Positions 18,594 to 26,570 are shown, counted from the stretch's first letter. The stretch: 64,000 nucleotides of DNA from Flavobacteriaceae bacterium (GCA_947464335.1 CANHWG010000002.1:21701-85700); one strand, 5' to 3'. Translations and numbers: made by a program. Notes: generated by a model from the letters alone, not told the origin.

Positions 18594-19967
18594 TTACTTG
18601 CCTTCTAAAAATTTTTTATACCAATTACCGGATTTCTTTATTGTTCTTTTTTGTGTAGTATAATCAACATGTATTAGACCAAAGCGTTGTTTGTATCCTT
18701 CAGTCCATTCAAAATTATCTGTTAAAGACCATATAAAATAACCTTTAACTTTATCTGTTTTTTCTTTTGAGTATAAAACTTGTTGTAGGTAACTTTCTAT
18801 AAAATTGACGCGTTTTTCATCGTTAATTATATCTGATTTAACTTCATCTAAAAAGGATGCTCCATTTTCAGTAATTATAATTTTTTTGACACCATTATAT
18901 TCACTAAATTTTAAAATCATCATATAAATTGACTTTGGATGTATTTCCCAATTCATCAATGTGGTATCAACATTTCTTTTGTTTGCGGGAATTAGTTTTG
19001 CATTTACATAAGGAGTATAAGAATGATGTTCTACCACTTCTCTTGTATAATTTTGAAGACCTATAAAGTCAAATTCAACTTTTATTAAGTCTTCATCACC
19101 TTTAATGAAGTATTTATCAATATGCTTAAGAAATGGTAAGGTTGCTATAGGATAGCCTAATCCCAAAGAAGGTTCTATAAAGGCTTTATTAAGCAAAGTG
19201 TCAATTCTTTCTGCAGCTTTAATATCTTTTTCACTGTAGGTTTTTGGAGTAATATAGGTGCAAGAAAAAGTAGTTCCTACCTGTGATGTGGGATCAATTT
19301 CTTTGATGGTTTTAAAGCCAATAGATTGACAAAGTAAGGAGTGATGCATTGCGGGTAAAAAGTTTTTTATTCCCTTTTTTCCTGGGGCATGTATTCCTAA
19401 AAAATATCCAGCACCAACAAAAACAGAAGGCTCATTTAAAACAACCCAATACTTAACTTTGTTTTTAAAAGCATTCACACACACTTTTGTATATTCTTCA
19501 AACCAGTCTAATACATTTCTATTAGTCCATCCTCCTTTTTTTTCTAGTTCAAGTGGTAAATCCCAATGATATAAGGTTACAAATGGTTCAATGTTATTTT
19601 CTAAACAGGCGTCTAATACATCATTATAAAAATTGATACCTTCTTGATTAATCTCTCCTATACCATTTGGGAGAATTCTTGACCATGAAATTGAAAATCT
19701 AAAATAAGGTATTGATAATGCTTTAACTAGTTTAATGTCTTCTTTATAATTTTCATAAAAGTTGGTAGCAATATTAGGAGAATCATTATTTAGAATGGCT
19801 TTCTTCCTGCTAGAAAATTCATCCCAGATAGATGCCCCTTTTCCAAATTTATCATGATTTCCCTCAGTTTGAAATGCAGACGACGCTACACCCCATAAAA
19901 AGTCATCACCAAAATTAGCTTTAGTATAATTGAAATTTATATCGATATTTTGTTCTTGACTTTTCAT
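18594..19967 (-). CDS. GH1 family beta-glucosidase-like enzyme
   Basis: 457 residues, the normal length for GH1. FGDDFLWGVASSAFQTEG at the N-terminus is the GH1 N-terminal signature. The acid/base Glu lies in WVVLNEPSVFVGAG (about residue 176) and the nucleophile in KIIITENGASFLDE (about 365); W and E of the aglycone region (SLTDNFEWTEGYKQRFGLIH) are also present. There is no signal peptide, so it is cytoplasmic. The start overlaps the preceding glycosyltransferase gene by 4 bp, which suggests the two are made together. It could be an ordinary disaccharide hydrolase, but coupling to a glycosyltransferase also allows a glycolipid-trimming or transglycosylating role (inference). Confidence 0.9.
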   Translation of the reverse strand: MKSQEQNIDINFNYTKANFGDDFLWGVASSAFQTEGNHDKFGKGASIWDEFSSRKKAILNNDSPNIATNFYENYKEDIKLVKALSIPYFRFSISWSRILPNGIGEINQEGINFYNDVLDACLENNIEPFVTLYHWDLPLELEKKGGWTNRNVLDWFEEYTKVCVNAFKNKVKYWVVLNEPSVFVGAGYFLGIHAPGKKGIKNFLPAMHHSLLCQSIGFKTIKEIDPTSQVGTTFSCTYITPKTYSEKDIKAAERIDTLLNKAFIEPSLGLGYPIATLPFLKHIDKYFIKGDEDLIKVEFDFIGLQNYTREVVEHHSYTPYVNAKLIPANKRNVDTTLMNWEIHPKSIYMMILKFSEYNGVKKIIITENGASFLDEVKSDIINDEKRVNFIESYLQQVLYSKEKTDKVKGYFIWSLTDNFEWTEGYKQRFGLIHVDYTTQKRTIKKSGNWYKKFLEGK

Positions 19968-20989
19968 TTTAACGAATTGTCAATTTGAAATTCATCAATT
20001 AAAACTTTATGGTTTTTAATAATTGTATCAATAATATCTTTAACATTATCCTTATAATCTACTTCTACTACACTAGAATTGTTTACCCATTCAACTATGG
20101 GTTCGATCATTTTTTTACTAAATTTTTTTAATACGGTAACTCCCATTTCTTCTAACATAGCAGCATTACAATGTTGCTCATATTGTTTTTTCATTGGAAT
20201 TACTAGTAGTTTCTTTTTAAGGAATAAAGCTTCACTTGTAGTGCCAAAACCAGCATTTGTCAATATACCTTCGGCAGAAGCCATGCTTTTCAGAAAAAGA
20301 TCAGAGTTGATAGGGTTTATTGATATGTTGTGAACTTTGTATTTTTTGGTACTATGTTTTGAAAAAACTTGCCACTCAACATGGTCGATTTTTTTCAACC
20401 TTTTGATAATTTGTATATCATCAAAAGAGGGTAAGTAAACGGTATAATGGCCATTATTTGTAGGGGTAATAGCTCTTACTTCTTTTCGAATTATTGGGGT
20501 AAAAACAGTAGAATCTAGACTTTTAAAATGTAGACCATAATTATAATTTGTAGGAGCGTAATTTTGTAAAATTAGTCTTCCCAAGACATCGTCATTTTCA
20601 GGTTTAGGGGCTAAATGATGTAGGGTTGCAACTTGATTACTTAGACCAACACATGCTTTTTTGGCTTTAATTGCAGCCCATACAGAAATGGGTTCAAAAT
20701 CACTAATTATTAAATCATATTCTTTGATATTTAGTGCTTTAATGTCTTTTAATAGTTTTCTTGAATTTAATTTTAAAAAAGTTTCCCAAAAATTAATTCC
20801 TCCTTTTTTTCCAAAAATAAATGAAAGCCCTTTAAACTTATATTTTACTTCAAAAGGGAGTTCAATATCTGATTGAATACCACTAACGAGTATGTCTAAA
20901 TCACCTTTTTTTTGTAAATAGGGAATAATTTCTATAGCTCTTGTGATATGGCCATTTCCAGTTCCTTGTACAGCATATAGAATTTTCAT
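19964..20989 (-). CDS. glycosyltransferase, TIGR00661 (MJ1255) type
   Basis: 341 residues beginning MKILYAVQGTGNGHITRAIE. This GTGNGH loop is the acceptor-side glycine motif of the MJ1255/VC2487 family, GT-B proteins related to MGDG synthase/MurG. The C-terminal half has EGILTNAGFGTTSEALFLKK (about residue 245), the donor-binding segment of that superfamily, followed by the conserved P-K-x-QYEQ-x-x-N element (IPMKKQYEQHCNAAMLEEMG). A nucleotide-sugar transferase acting on a lipid or small acceptor is likely; the substrate is unknown. It is the first gene of a two-gene unit with the GH1 enzyme. No clear promoter was seen in the 118 bp upstream. Confidence 0.82.
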   Translation of the reverse strand: MKILYAVQGTGNGHITRAIEIIPYLQKKGDLDILVSGIQSDIELPFEVKYKFKGLSFIFGKKGGINFWETFLKLNSRKLLKDIKALNIKEYDLIISDFEPISVWAAIKAKKACVGLSNQVATLHHLAPKPENDDVLGRLILQNYAPTNYNYGLHFKSLDSTVFTPIIRKEVRAITPTNNGHYTVYLPSFDDIQIIKRLKKIDHVEWQVFSKHSTKKYKVHNISINPINSDLFLKSMASAEGILTNAGFGTTSEALFLKKKLLVIPMKKQYEQHCNAAMLEEMGVTVLKKFSKKMIEPIVEWVNNSSVVEVDYKDNVKDIIDTIIKNHKVLIDEFQIDNSLK

Positions 20990-21107
20990 AAATCTGATCT
21001 CATAAATCTTAATTAGTAAAAGTTAAAGAATATGATGTTATATATTTTTTATTATCAATTATTCTATGACTTCGGGCTAAATCCACCTCTTATCTTAAAG
21101 TAACTAT

Positions 21108-24014
21108 TTAAAAATTATAGGTCATTGAAAAAGAAAATGTAGGTCCAAATTTTGTACGCCAATAAAGATTATCGTACTTGGGATTATAGCCATCTTCATA
21201 TAGGTAGTCTCCAGTAAAAACATAATTCCCAAATGTTTCAAAAGTTCCATATCGACTTGCTTTACTGTAATCATTCTGATAGAAAATTTGATCTTGAGCC
21301 AAAATATTTTGAATGTTAAGTTTCAGTTCTATTTTGTTTTTCATTAAGTTTTTTGCTACTTGAAAATCAATTATTGTCCTTCCTTTTTCCCATAAAGCTG
21401 GATTAAATTCATTTCCTGCAATTGCAATTCTATTTCCAACTCTATTTAAATTAGAGGAAAAGACCCAGCCATTCTCTTTGTTCAAATATTGCAAACCTAC
21501 GTTTATCACAAAAGGAGATTGACCTTGTAGCGGAATGCTCGAATCGGTATTGATAGAACTAATACTCGAAACATCCACCACTGATTTAATTATCGCAGTA
21601 TTAGCAAATAATGTGATATCATCAAAAACGGTAGTATTTTCGTTTGTGAAAATAGAACTCAATAAGGTTCTAAATTCTAATTCTATACCGCTATTTATGG
21701 CACTGTCTGCGTTTCTATAGGTTACAGTTTTATTGTTGATTTCCTGCTTAAGCTCTATAGGATTCGTGAAATTTTTTCTAAAATAGGAAACTGAAAATAG
21801 CTGTCCTTTTCCGGGATAAAATTCATAACGTATGTCAAAATTTTTAACTTTAGCTATTTTCAAAGTATCATTTCCTTGAGTAAAAAATTGAGTGGTAAAA
21901 TCATAAAATCCAAAAGGTGCTAATTCTCTATATTCAGGTCTGTTTAACGTTTTTGAATAGCTAACACGTAAATTTTGTTTACTGGTTAAAGCATAGACTA
22001 TATTTACAGAAGGAAGTATATCATTTTGAGGCTTATTTAAAGATAGATACTCCGTTTCACCTTTTCGAGCATCCAAAGTTTGAACGAAACTTTCATATCG
22101 AACGCCCCAGATGACTCTGAATTTTTTATAGCGATTATCTAGCATAATATAGCCTGCATTTAATCTAGAGGTTGCAGAATACGAATCTGTAAATTTTGTA
22201 AAATCAAACAGAGTAAAACCGTTTAATCCGGATGGAAGTTGCCCCATATTGGCAACATTAAAAATAGTAGCATTAGGCAATTCTAATAGTTGTGTATCAA
22301 AACTTCCTCCTTGTGTCAGCGTATTATATTGTAATTGACGAGCAAAAAAGTCTCTTTCTCTGTATTGTGTAAAACCACCAATTTTTAATTCATTATTTAA
22401 TTTTTCACCAATTAAAAATTTTCTTGAAATATCTATTTTACCTCCAGTGATAAATTCTTTATTTTCAGAAAAAAACATTCCTCCACCGTAATCAGGACCA
22501 CCATTATTATTTGCAATTAGTGCAATAGGCGTCGTTTGCGCCGGATCTGTACTAGTAGGGTCCGCTATAGTATACATATTTCTACGCAAATTGGGAATGT
22601 CTCTATTAATGTCGCTATAAAAGCCAGTCCAGTTCAGTTTAATTTTTGGTTTAGAAAAATAATGTTCTCCATTTAATTGTCCAGAATAAATTCTATTGCT
22701 TGTAAACCATCTCACATCTGAAACAGTTTCTCTAACATCTGGAACATCATTTTGACCATTTCGTTCTACTACTAAATCAGTTGAATTTATACTGAAAATG
22801 TTTTTAAAAGAAAGGGAATGATTATCATTAAATTTCAACGAAAAATTTGCTAATGCAGCGGTTAATACTTGCTCACTGTAGTTTCTGTCATTATATTGTT
22901 TGGTCAAAATTGCCGGTAAATCTTGTCCAGGATTGTCATAATCATTCCTTAATACGGTAGTAAAATTATTCGATTTGTTATTGGAAACCGAAAACATTAT
23001 CCCTAGTGTTTTATCTTTAATATCAAAATGATGACCTATAGAATATTGAAAGCTATAATTTGGGCCAAAAGTGCTATCATTGATGTTCCAATCTGATTTA
23101 AAAGATTTGGCTACATCTACTCTTTCTTGAAAAGACAAATTGCTAAATACCTCAGTACTAGGAATAGTTGATGGTAAAGCTCGTGGGCCATTATCAAACC
23201 CTAACCAATCAGTTCCACTGCCTTTATAAGTTCTTTGATTTTCACCTGTTGTTATGGTATTGTATCCCGTACCAATAGTTACGGATTGAAAATCTTTATC
23301 AGGAACCGATTTTGTATTTATCTGAACAACACCTCCGGCAAAATCACCAGGTAAATCTGGTGAAGCTGTTTTGGTTATTATTAAATTATCCAACATATTA
23401 GATGGAAAAATATCAAAAGAGAATGCTTTTCTATCTGATTCCGAACTCGGCAATGGCGCTCCATTTAAAAAAGCGGCATTATAACGATCATTCAAACCTC
23501 TAATAATTACAAATCGATTATCTTGAATACTTGCCCCGCTAATTCTTTTTAAAACATCAGAAGTATTTTTATCAGGAGTTCTCTTAATGGTTTCGGCAGA
23601 AATACCATCAGATACATTGGCGCTATTTTTTTGAGCTATTAATAAAGATTTAACCGATTCTGTTTTTGCTTTTGTTCTGGTAATTACGACTTCATCCAAT
23701 ACATTTTTTTGTGAATTTAAAGACGCATTTATGTTGGTTGTTTCATTTGCTATTACGTTTACATCAGAAACAGCTTTTGTTTGGTAGCCAACAAATCGAA
23801 ATTCTATTTCATAAAGACCAACAGGAATATTTCTAAAGATAAATTTTCCTTCGGAGTCACTGGTTATGCTTTTTTTTAACTCTTTGATGCTAATATTAAC
23901 ACCCGGAAGAGATGAACCATTTGATTCATCAAGAACACTTCCTGAAATTATGCCGGATTGAGAGTAAATAGTTTGTGATATAATAAATAACAATAGAGAG
24001 TAAAATAATTTCAT
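21108..24014 (-). CDS. TonB-dependent outer-membrane receptor with carboxypeptidase-regulatory-like domain
   Basis: 968 residues with a signal peptide (cleavage near QTIYSQ, residue 18). Residues about 20-105 are the CarboxypepD_reg-like Ig fold (SGSVLDESNGSSLPGVNISI). Next is the plug (about 120-240) with SDVLKRISGASIQDNRFVII and RGLNDRYNAAFLNGAPLPSS, then a 22-strand-type barrel with the usual C-terminal aromatic end (FSFSMTYNF). It imports a large or scarce substrate with energy from ExbB/ExbD/TonB, homologues of which lie at 27919-31306. No SusD partner is adjacent, so it is not a SusCD pair. The ligand is not predictable; the divergent OmpA gene and the T9SS genes downstream are its neighbours. 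Confidence 0.92.
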   Translation of the reverse strand: MKLFYSLLLFIISQTIYSQSGIISGSVLDESNGSSLPGVNISIKELKKSITSDSEGKFIFRNIPVGLYEIEFRFVGYQTKAVSDVNVIANETTNINASLNSQKNVLDEVVITRTKAKTESVKSLLIAQKNSANVSDGISAETIKRTPDKNTSDVLKRISGASIQDNRFVIIRGLNDRYNAAFLNGAPLPSSESDRKAFSFDIFPSNMLDNLIITKTASPDLPGDFAGGVVQINTKSVPDKDFQSVTIGTGYNTITTGENQRTYKGSGTDWLGFDNGPRALPSTIPSTEVFSNLSFQERVDVAKSFKSDWNINDSTFGPNYSFQYSIGHHFDIKDKTLGIMFSVSNNKSNNFTTVLRNDYDNPGQDLPAILTKQYNDRNYSEQVLTAALANFSLKFNDNHSLSFKNIFSINSTDLVVERNGQNDVPDVRETVSDVRWFTSNRIYSGQLNGEHYFSKPKIKLNWTGFYSDINRDIPNLRRNMYTIADPTSTDPAQTTPIALIANNNGGPDYGGGMFFSENKEFITGGKIDISRKFLIGEKLNNELKIGGFTQYRERDFFARQLQYNTLTQGGSFDTQLLELPNATIFNVANMGQLPSGLNGFTLFDFTKFTDSYSATSRLNAGYIMLDNRYKKFRVIWGVRYESFVQTLDARKGETEYLSLNKPQNDILPSVNIVYALTSKQNLRVSYSKTLNRPEYRELAPFGFYDFTTQFFTQGNDTLKIAKVKNFDIRYEFYPGKGQLFSVSYFRKNFTNPIELKQEINNKTVTYRNADSAINSGIELEFRTLLSSIFTNENTTVFDDITLFANTAIIKSVVDVSSISSINTDSSIPLQGQSPFVINVGLQYLNKENGWVFSSNLNRVGNRIAIAGNEFNPALWEKGRTIIDFQVAKNLMKNKIELKLNIQNILAQDQIFYQNDYSKASRYGTFETFGNYVFTGDYLYEDGYNPKYDNLYWRTKFGPTFSFSMTYNF

Positions 24015-24228
24015 GCTTTAGATTTTTGCTTCATGCAAACTAAAGGCGCAATTGTCAAATTATTGTTAATATAAAATTATTTAATACAAGCATATCATTA
24101 TAAAAACATTAATAAATCATTACTTACAAAACCAAAAGCATAATGAATGTTTTGAAATTGTTAATAATTAATTTGCTGGTGTTTAACGACTACTAATTTG
24201 AATAGATTTGCAAAAAAATATATATTTT
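24015..24228. promoter_or_regulatory. divergent promoter region between TonB receptor and OmpA-family genes
   Basis: This 214-bp AT-rich spacer lies between two divergent starts. On the plus strand TAGATTTG at 24203-24210 matches TAnnTTTG, 19 bp before the OmpA ATG. An alternative one-base-short element TAATTTG (24194-24200) lies 18 bp after TTTG at 24172-24175, so which one is used is unclear. On the minus strand the best candidate for the receptor is TTAGTTTG (one mismatch) about 20 bp upstream of its ATG. No palindromic operator was recognised. Confidence 0.45.
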
Positions 24229-25548
24229 ATGAGAAAATATTTGTCATTAATTTTGATAATTCTTGTTGCTAGTAGTTCTTTTTCACAAGAAAGTATTGAT
24301 TCAGCAAGTATAAAAAAACCAAAAATAAATAGATGGTCTATAGATTTTTCTTTTGGAAGTAGTCGGGGAATTAGACCTTACAATGAGGGTTATTTTTCTA
24401 CTGAAAATGAAAAGTTTTTAGGGGAATTTAATTTAAATTCTATCAATATTGGAGCAAGGTATTATATTAATAAATACGTAACATTTAAATCTGATTTAGC
24501 TTTTGATCGATTTTTACCTACGAACGATAAAAGTTTAGATTTTGATGTGGCTCAATATAGATTGTCTATTCAGACCATGTTTAACATTAATATGTTATTT
24601 GGTTTAGATGAATTTTCAAAATTCAAATTACAACCTCATTTAGGGTTAAATATTGCTTCTTTGAAAACTATTAAATCATCCCAAAATCAGGTCATTGGTT
24701 CGCCTGATCATATCATCGGAATGATTATAGGTATTACTCCTTCCTACAACATAACAAGTAAAACTAATTTATTTTTAGATTTAAGTTTAATAAACAATTT
24801 TAGACAACATCATACTTGGGATGGAAATGTGTCAGATGAAACGAATAATTTAACAGGTCAGATGAGTAACATTTCATTAGGAATTAGCTATAAATTAGGA
24901 AAACCAATTACTAATGATGAAAAAGAAGCACTAAAAAAACTGGAAGAAGCCAAAAATAACGAATTAGAAAAAAGACTTACTGATGTTGAAACTAAACTGA
25001 TTGATACTGATAATGATGGAGTACCAGATCTTATTGATCAAGAGAAAAGTTCATTAGAAGGAGCCTTGGTAGACAGTAAAGGTGTTATGATTGACAAAAA
25101 CAAAAATAATATTCCTGATGAAGTAGAAAAGTATTTAGATAAAACGAATGGAAAAACGAATGGGAGTGGTTTAAATAATTCAGAAGATTCAAGTAATGAA
25201 ATGTTCAAAAAAGCAATAGATGAAGGTTATATCTGTGTGTTTTTCGAAACAGGTAAAGCAGTGTATTCTAATTCTTCTAAAGATGCTATTAATTACATAC
25301 AAACTTTCTTAATAACAAATCCTGAGGCTAAAATCGATTTGATTGGGTACACTGACGATATTGGAACAAGCGAGTACAACCAAAAATTAGGTTTAGATAG
25401 AGCTAATAATGTAAAAGATACTTTAGTTAAATTAGGAATTGAACCTTATAGATTAAAGGCAATATCTGCTGGGGAAGATCAAACTTATAATCCAAGTACA
25501 CAAGAGACAAGAAGTTTTGTTAGAAAAGTTATTTTTAGAATAAAATAA
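24229..25548 (+). CDS. OmpA family outer-membrane protein with TSP3-type calcium-binding linker
   Basis: The start is taken at ATG 24229, giving MRKYLSLILIILVASSSFSQ as signal peptide; an upstream TTG at 24208 is in frame but less plausible and overlaps the promoter element. Residues about 25-235 form an eight-stranded-type barrel. A linker with DTDNDGVPDLIDQE (about 270) and DKNKNNIPDEVEKY is a thrombospondin type-3-like Ca-binding repeat. The C-terminal OmpA domain (about 335-440) has CVFFETGKAVYS, LIGYTDDIGTSEYNQKLGLD and RANNVKDTLVKLGI, which bind peptidoglycan. It should anchor the outer membrane to the cell wall. It is a single gene followed by a strong terminator. Confidence 0.92.
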   Translation: MRKYLSLILIILVASSSFSQESIDSASIKKPKINRWSIDFSFGSSRGIRPYNEGYFSTENEKFLGEFNLNSINIGARYYINKYVTFKSDLAFDRFLPTNDKSLDFDVAQYRLSIQTMFNINMLFGLDEFSKFKLQPHLGLNIASLKTIKSSQNQVIGSPDHIIGMIIGITPSYNITSKTNLFLDLSLINNFRQHHTWDGNVSDETNNLTGQMSNISLGISYKLGKPITNDEKEALKKLEEAKNNELEKRLTDVETKLIDTDNDGVPDLIDQEKSSLEGALVDSKGVMIDKNKNNIPDEVEKYLDKTNGKTNGSGLNNSEDSSNEMFKKAIDEGYICVFFETGKAVYSNSSKDAINYIQTFLITNPEAKIDLIGYTDDIGTSEYNQKLGLDRANNVKDTLVKLGIEPYRLKAISAGEDQTYNPSTQETRSFVRKVIFRIK

Positions 25549-25581
25549 TGGGATTAACTATATAGTAAATATATTTTATGA

Positions 25582-25611
25582 AAACCTGAAATTTTAATTT
25601 CAGGTTTTTTT
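25582..25611 (+). terminator. rho-independent terminator of the OmpA-family gene
   Basis: Arms ACCTGAAAT and ATTTCAGGT around a TTTA loop are followed by a run of T (25606-25611). It lies 34 bp after the stop codon at 25548. Confidence 0.85.
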
Positions 25612-25669
25612 ATTTGTATTAGTGATCAACTTCAATTACATTTAAGCTACGTTTTTCTATTTATTAATT

Positions 25670-25928
25670 GGTAATGAGATTTGATATAAAGAGGAGGACT
25701 GCCAGTGGCAGTCAGGCCTGCCTGCCGGAAGGCAGGTACGCGAGCTTTAGCTCGCTAAGTATCGCTTGGGATTAACTTCGTTGATCCTTTTTGGTAGAAC
25801 CTAACACAAAAAAACCTCCAAGAACGCTTCGCGTCCTTTTGTTTTTTTTTCTAAAACACTTACAAGAGCAAACTCTTTACGCGTTTTAAAAATAAAAACC
25901 GATTAGTTTCCTAATCGGTTTTTTTGTG
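25670..25928. repeat. tandem hairpin-array repeat, unit 1 (259 bp)
   Basis: The unit starts with GGTAATGAGATTTGATATAA and contains seven stem-loops in order. H1 25697-25713 has arms GACTGCC and GGCAGTC with loop AGT. H2 25721-25736 has CCTGCC and GGCAGG with loop GGAA. H3 25740-25755 has GCGAGC and GCTCGC with loop TTTA. H4 25769-25787 has GGATTAAC and GTTGATCC with loop TTC, followed by TTTTT. H5 is at about 25820-25838 around GAACGC-TTC-GCGTCC with flanking A- and T-runs. H6 25864-25877 has AAGAG and CTCTT with loop CAAA. H7 25897-25920 has 10-bp arms AACCGATTAG and CTAATCGGTT with loop TTTC. The neighbouring units are near identical, so this is a tandem duplication. Confidence 0.93.
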
Positions 25929-26188
25929 GGTAATGAGATTTGATATAAAGAGGAGGACTGCCAGTGGCAGTCAGGCCTGCCTGCCGGAAGGCAGGTACGC
26001 GAGCTTTAGTTCGCTAAGTATCGCTTGGGATTAACTTCGTTGATCCTTTTTGGGAGAACCTAACACAAAAAAACCTCCAAGAACGCTTCGCGTCCTTTTG
26101 TTTTTTATTTCTAAAACACTTACAAGAGCAAACTCTTTACGCATTTTAAAAATAAAAACCGATTAGGAAACTAATCGGTTTTATTGTG
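25929..26188. repeat. tandem hairpin-array repeat, unit 2 (260 bp)
   Basis: This is a near-identical copy of unit 1. Differences seen: H3's right arm is GTTCGC instead of GCTCGC (still pairable through G-U), TTTTTGGGAG replaces TTTTTGGTAG after H4, the T-run after H5 is interrupted by an A, ACGCATT replaces ACGCGTT after H6, and the loop of H7 (26157-26180) reads GAAA instead of TTTC while both arms are unchanged. The loop change is exactly the reverse complement, as if the hairpin had been flipped. Confidence 0.93.
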
Positions 26189-26428
26189 GGTAATGAGATT
26201 TGATATAAAGAGGAGGACTGCCAGTGGCAGTCAGGTACGCGAGCTTTAGCTCGCTAAGTATCGCTTGGGATTAACTTCGTTGATCCTTTTTGGTAGAACC
26301 TAACACAAAAAAACCTCCAAGAACGCTTCGCGTCCTTTTGTTTTTTATTTCTAAAACACTTACAAGAGTAAACTCTTGACGCGTTTTAAAAATAAAAACC
26401 GATTAGTTTCCTAATCGGTTTTATTGTG
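26189..26428. repeat. tandem hairpin-array repeat, unit 3 (240 bp, H2 deleted), ending in tRNA-Val
   Basis: The third copy lacks exactly 20 bp, so H1's TCAGG (26231-26235) is joined directly to TACGCG and the whole of H2 is gone. H6 (26363-26378) reads CAAGAG-TAAA-CTCTTG, gaining one base pair over units 1 and 2 (CAAGAG and CTCTTT). H7 at 26397-26420 has the same TTTC loop as unit 1. The unit ends where GGTAATGAG recurs as the real 3' end of the tRNA gene. Confidence 0.93.
26397..26420 (-). terminator. probable tRNA-Val terminator (H7 of unit 3)
   Basis: Seven bases downstream of the tRNA-Val 3' end, on the minus strand, a 10-bp perfect stem with loop GAAA is followed by TTTTTATTTTT. Copies of this same hairpin end units 1 and 2, where no tRNA gene is left to terminate. 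Confidence 0.75.
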
Positions 26429-26501
26429 GGTAATGAGGGATTCGAACCCCCGACCCTCTCGGTGTAAACGAGATGCTCTGAACCAACTGAGCTAATCACC
26501 C
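26427..26501 (-). tRNA. tRNA-Val (anticodon UAC)
   Basis: The minus strand folds as a full cloverleaf. The acceptor stem is GGGTGAT with ATTACCC and the discriminator is A. The D arm contains AGCTCAGTTGGTTCAGAGC. The anticodon stem CTCGT/ACGAG-type arms enclose the loop TTTACAC, giving anticodon TAC (Val). The T arm has GGGTTCGAATCCC. CCA is not encoded (ACAA follows). It is transcribed from the consensus promoter at 26524-26554 and followed by a hairpin terminator. Its last 9-12 bases are repeated at the head of each unit of the adjacent array. Confidence 0.95.
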
Positions 26502-26523
26502 GTGTTGCGCTTTAATGCGAGTG

Positions 26524-26554
26524 CAAATATAGGACTCTTTTTTATATCTGCAAA
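26524..26554 (-). promoter_or_regulatory. consensus Bacteroidota promoter for tRNA-Val
   Basis: On the minus strand TTTG (26554-26551) is followed after exactly 19 bases by TATATTTG (26531-26524). This is a perfect match to the -33/-7 pattern TTTG-N19-TAnnTTTG of the Bacteroidota housekeeping sigma factor. The predicted transcript would start about 15 bases before the mature tRNA 5' end. Confidence 0.85.
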
Positions 26555-26570
26555 CTTAAATTGAAAAAAA

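Larger units (their letters stand above)
25549..26426. other. 878-bp gene-free region holding a terminator and the hairpin repeat array
   Basis: No ORF with coding character was found on either strand. The first ~120 bp contain the OmpA-gene terminator and an AT-rich spacer. The rest is filled by three direct repeats (25670-26428), each made of seven small hairpins. The GC-rich hairpin sequences, such as the GACTGCC and CCTGCC arms, contrast with the AT-rich flanks. Confidence 0.9.

Noticed and set aside
20990-21107. Terminator or small gene between the TonB receptor and the TIGR00661 glycosyltransferase
   Set aside because: No hairpin with a T-run and only a 23-codon frame were found; too little to support a feature.
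24208-24228. TTG start 21 bp upstream of the OmpA-family ATG
   Set aside because: It lies on the promoter element and adds seven residues before a good signal peptide; the ATG at 24229 is better.
25929-26188. Decayed tRNA gene at the head of each hairpin unit
   Set aside because: Only the last 9-12 bases of tRNA-Val are shared; the rest of the cloverleaf is absent, so no pseudo-tRNA call is supportable.
25670-26428. CRISPR array
   Set aside because: The units are 240-260 bp and nearly identical throughout, with no short repeat/variable spacer pattern and no cas genes.
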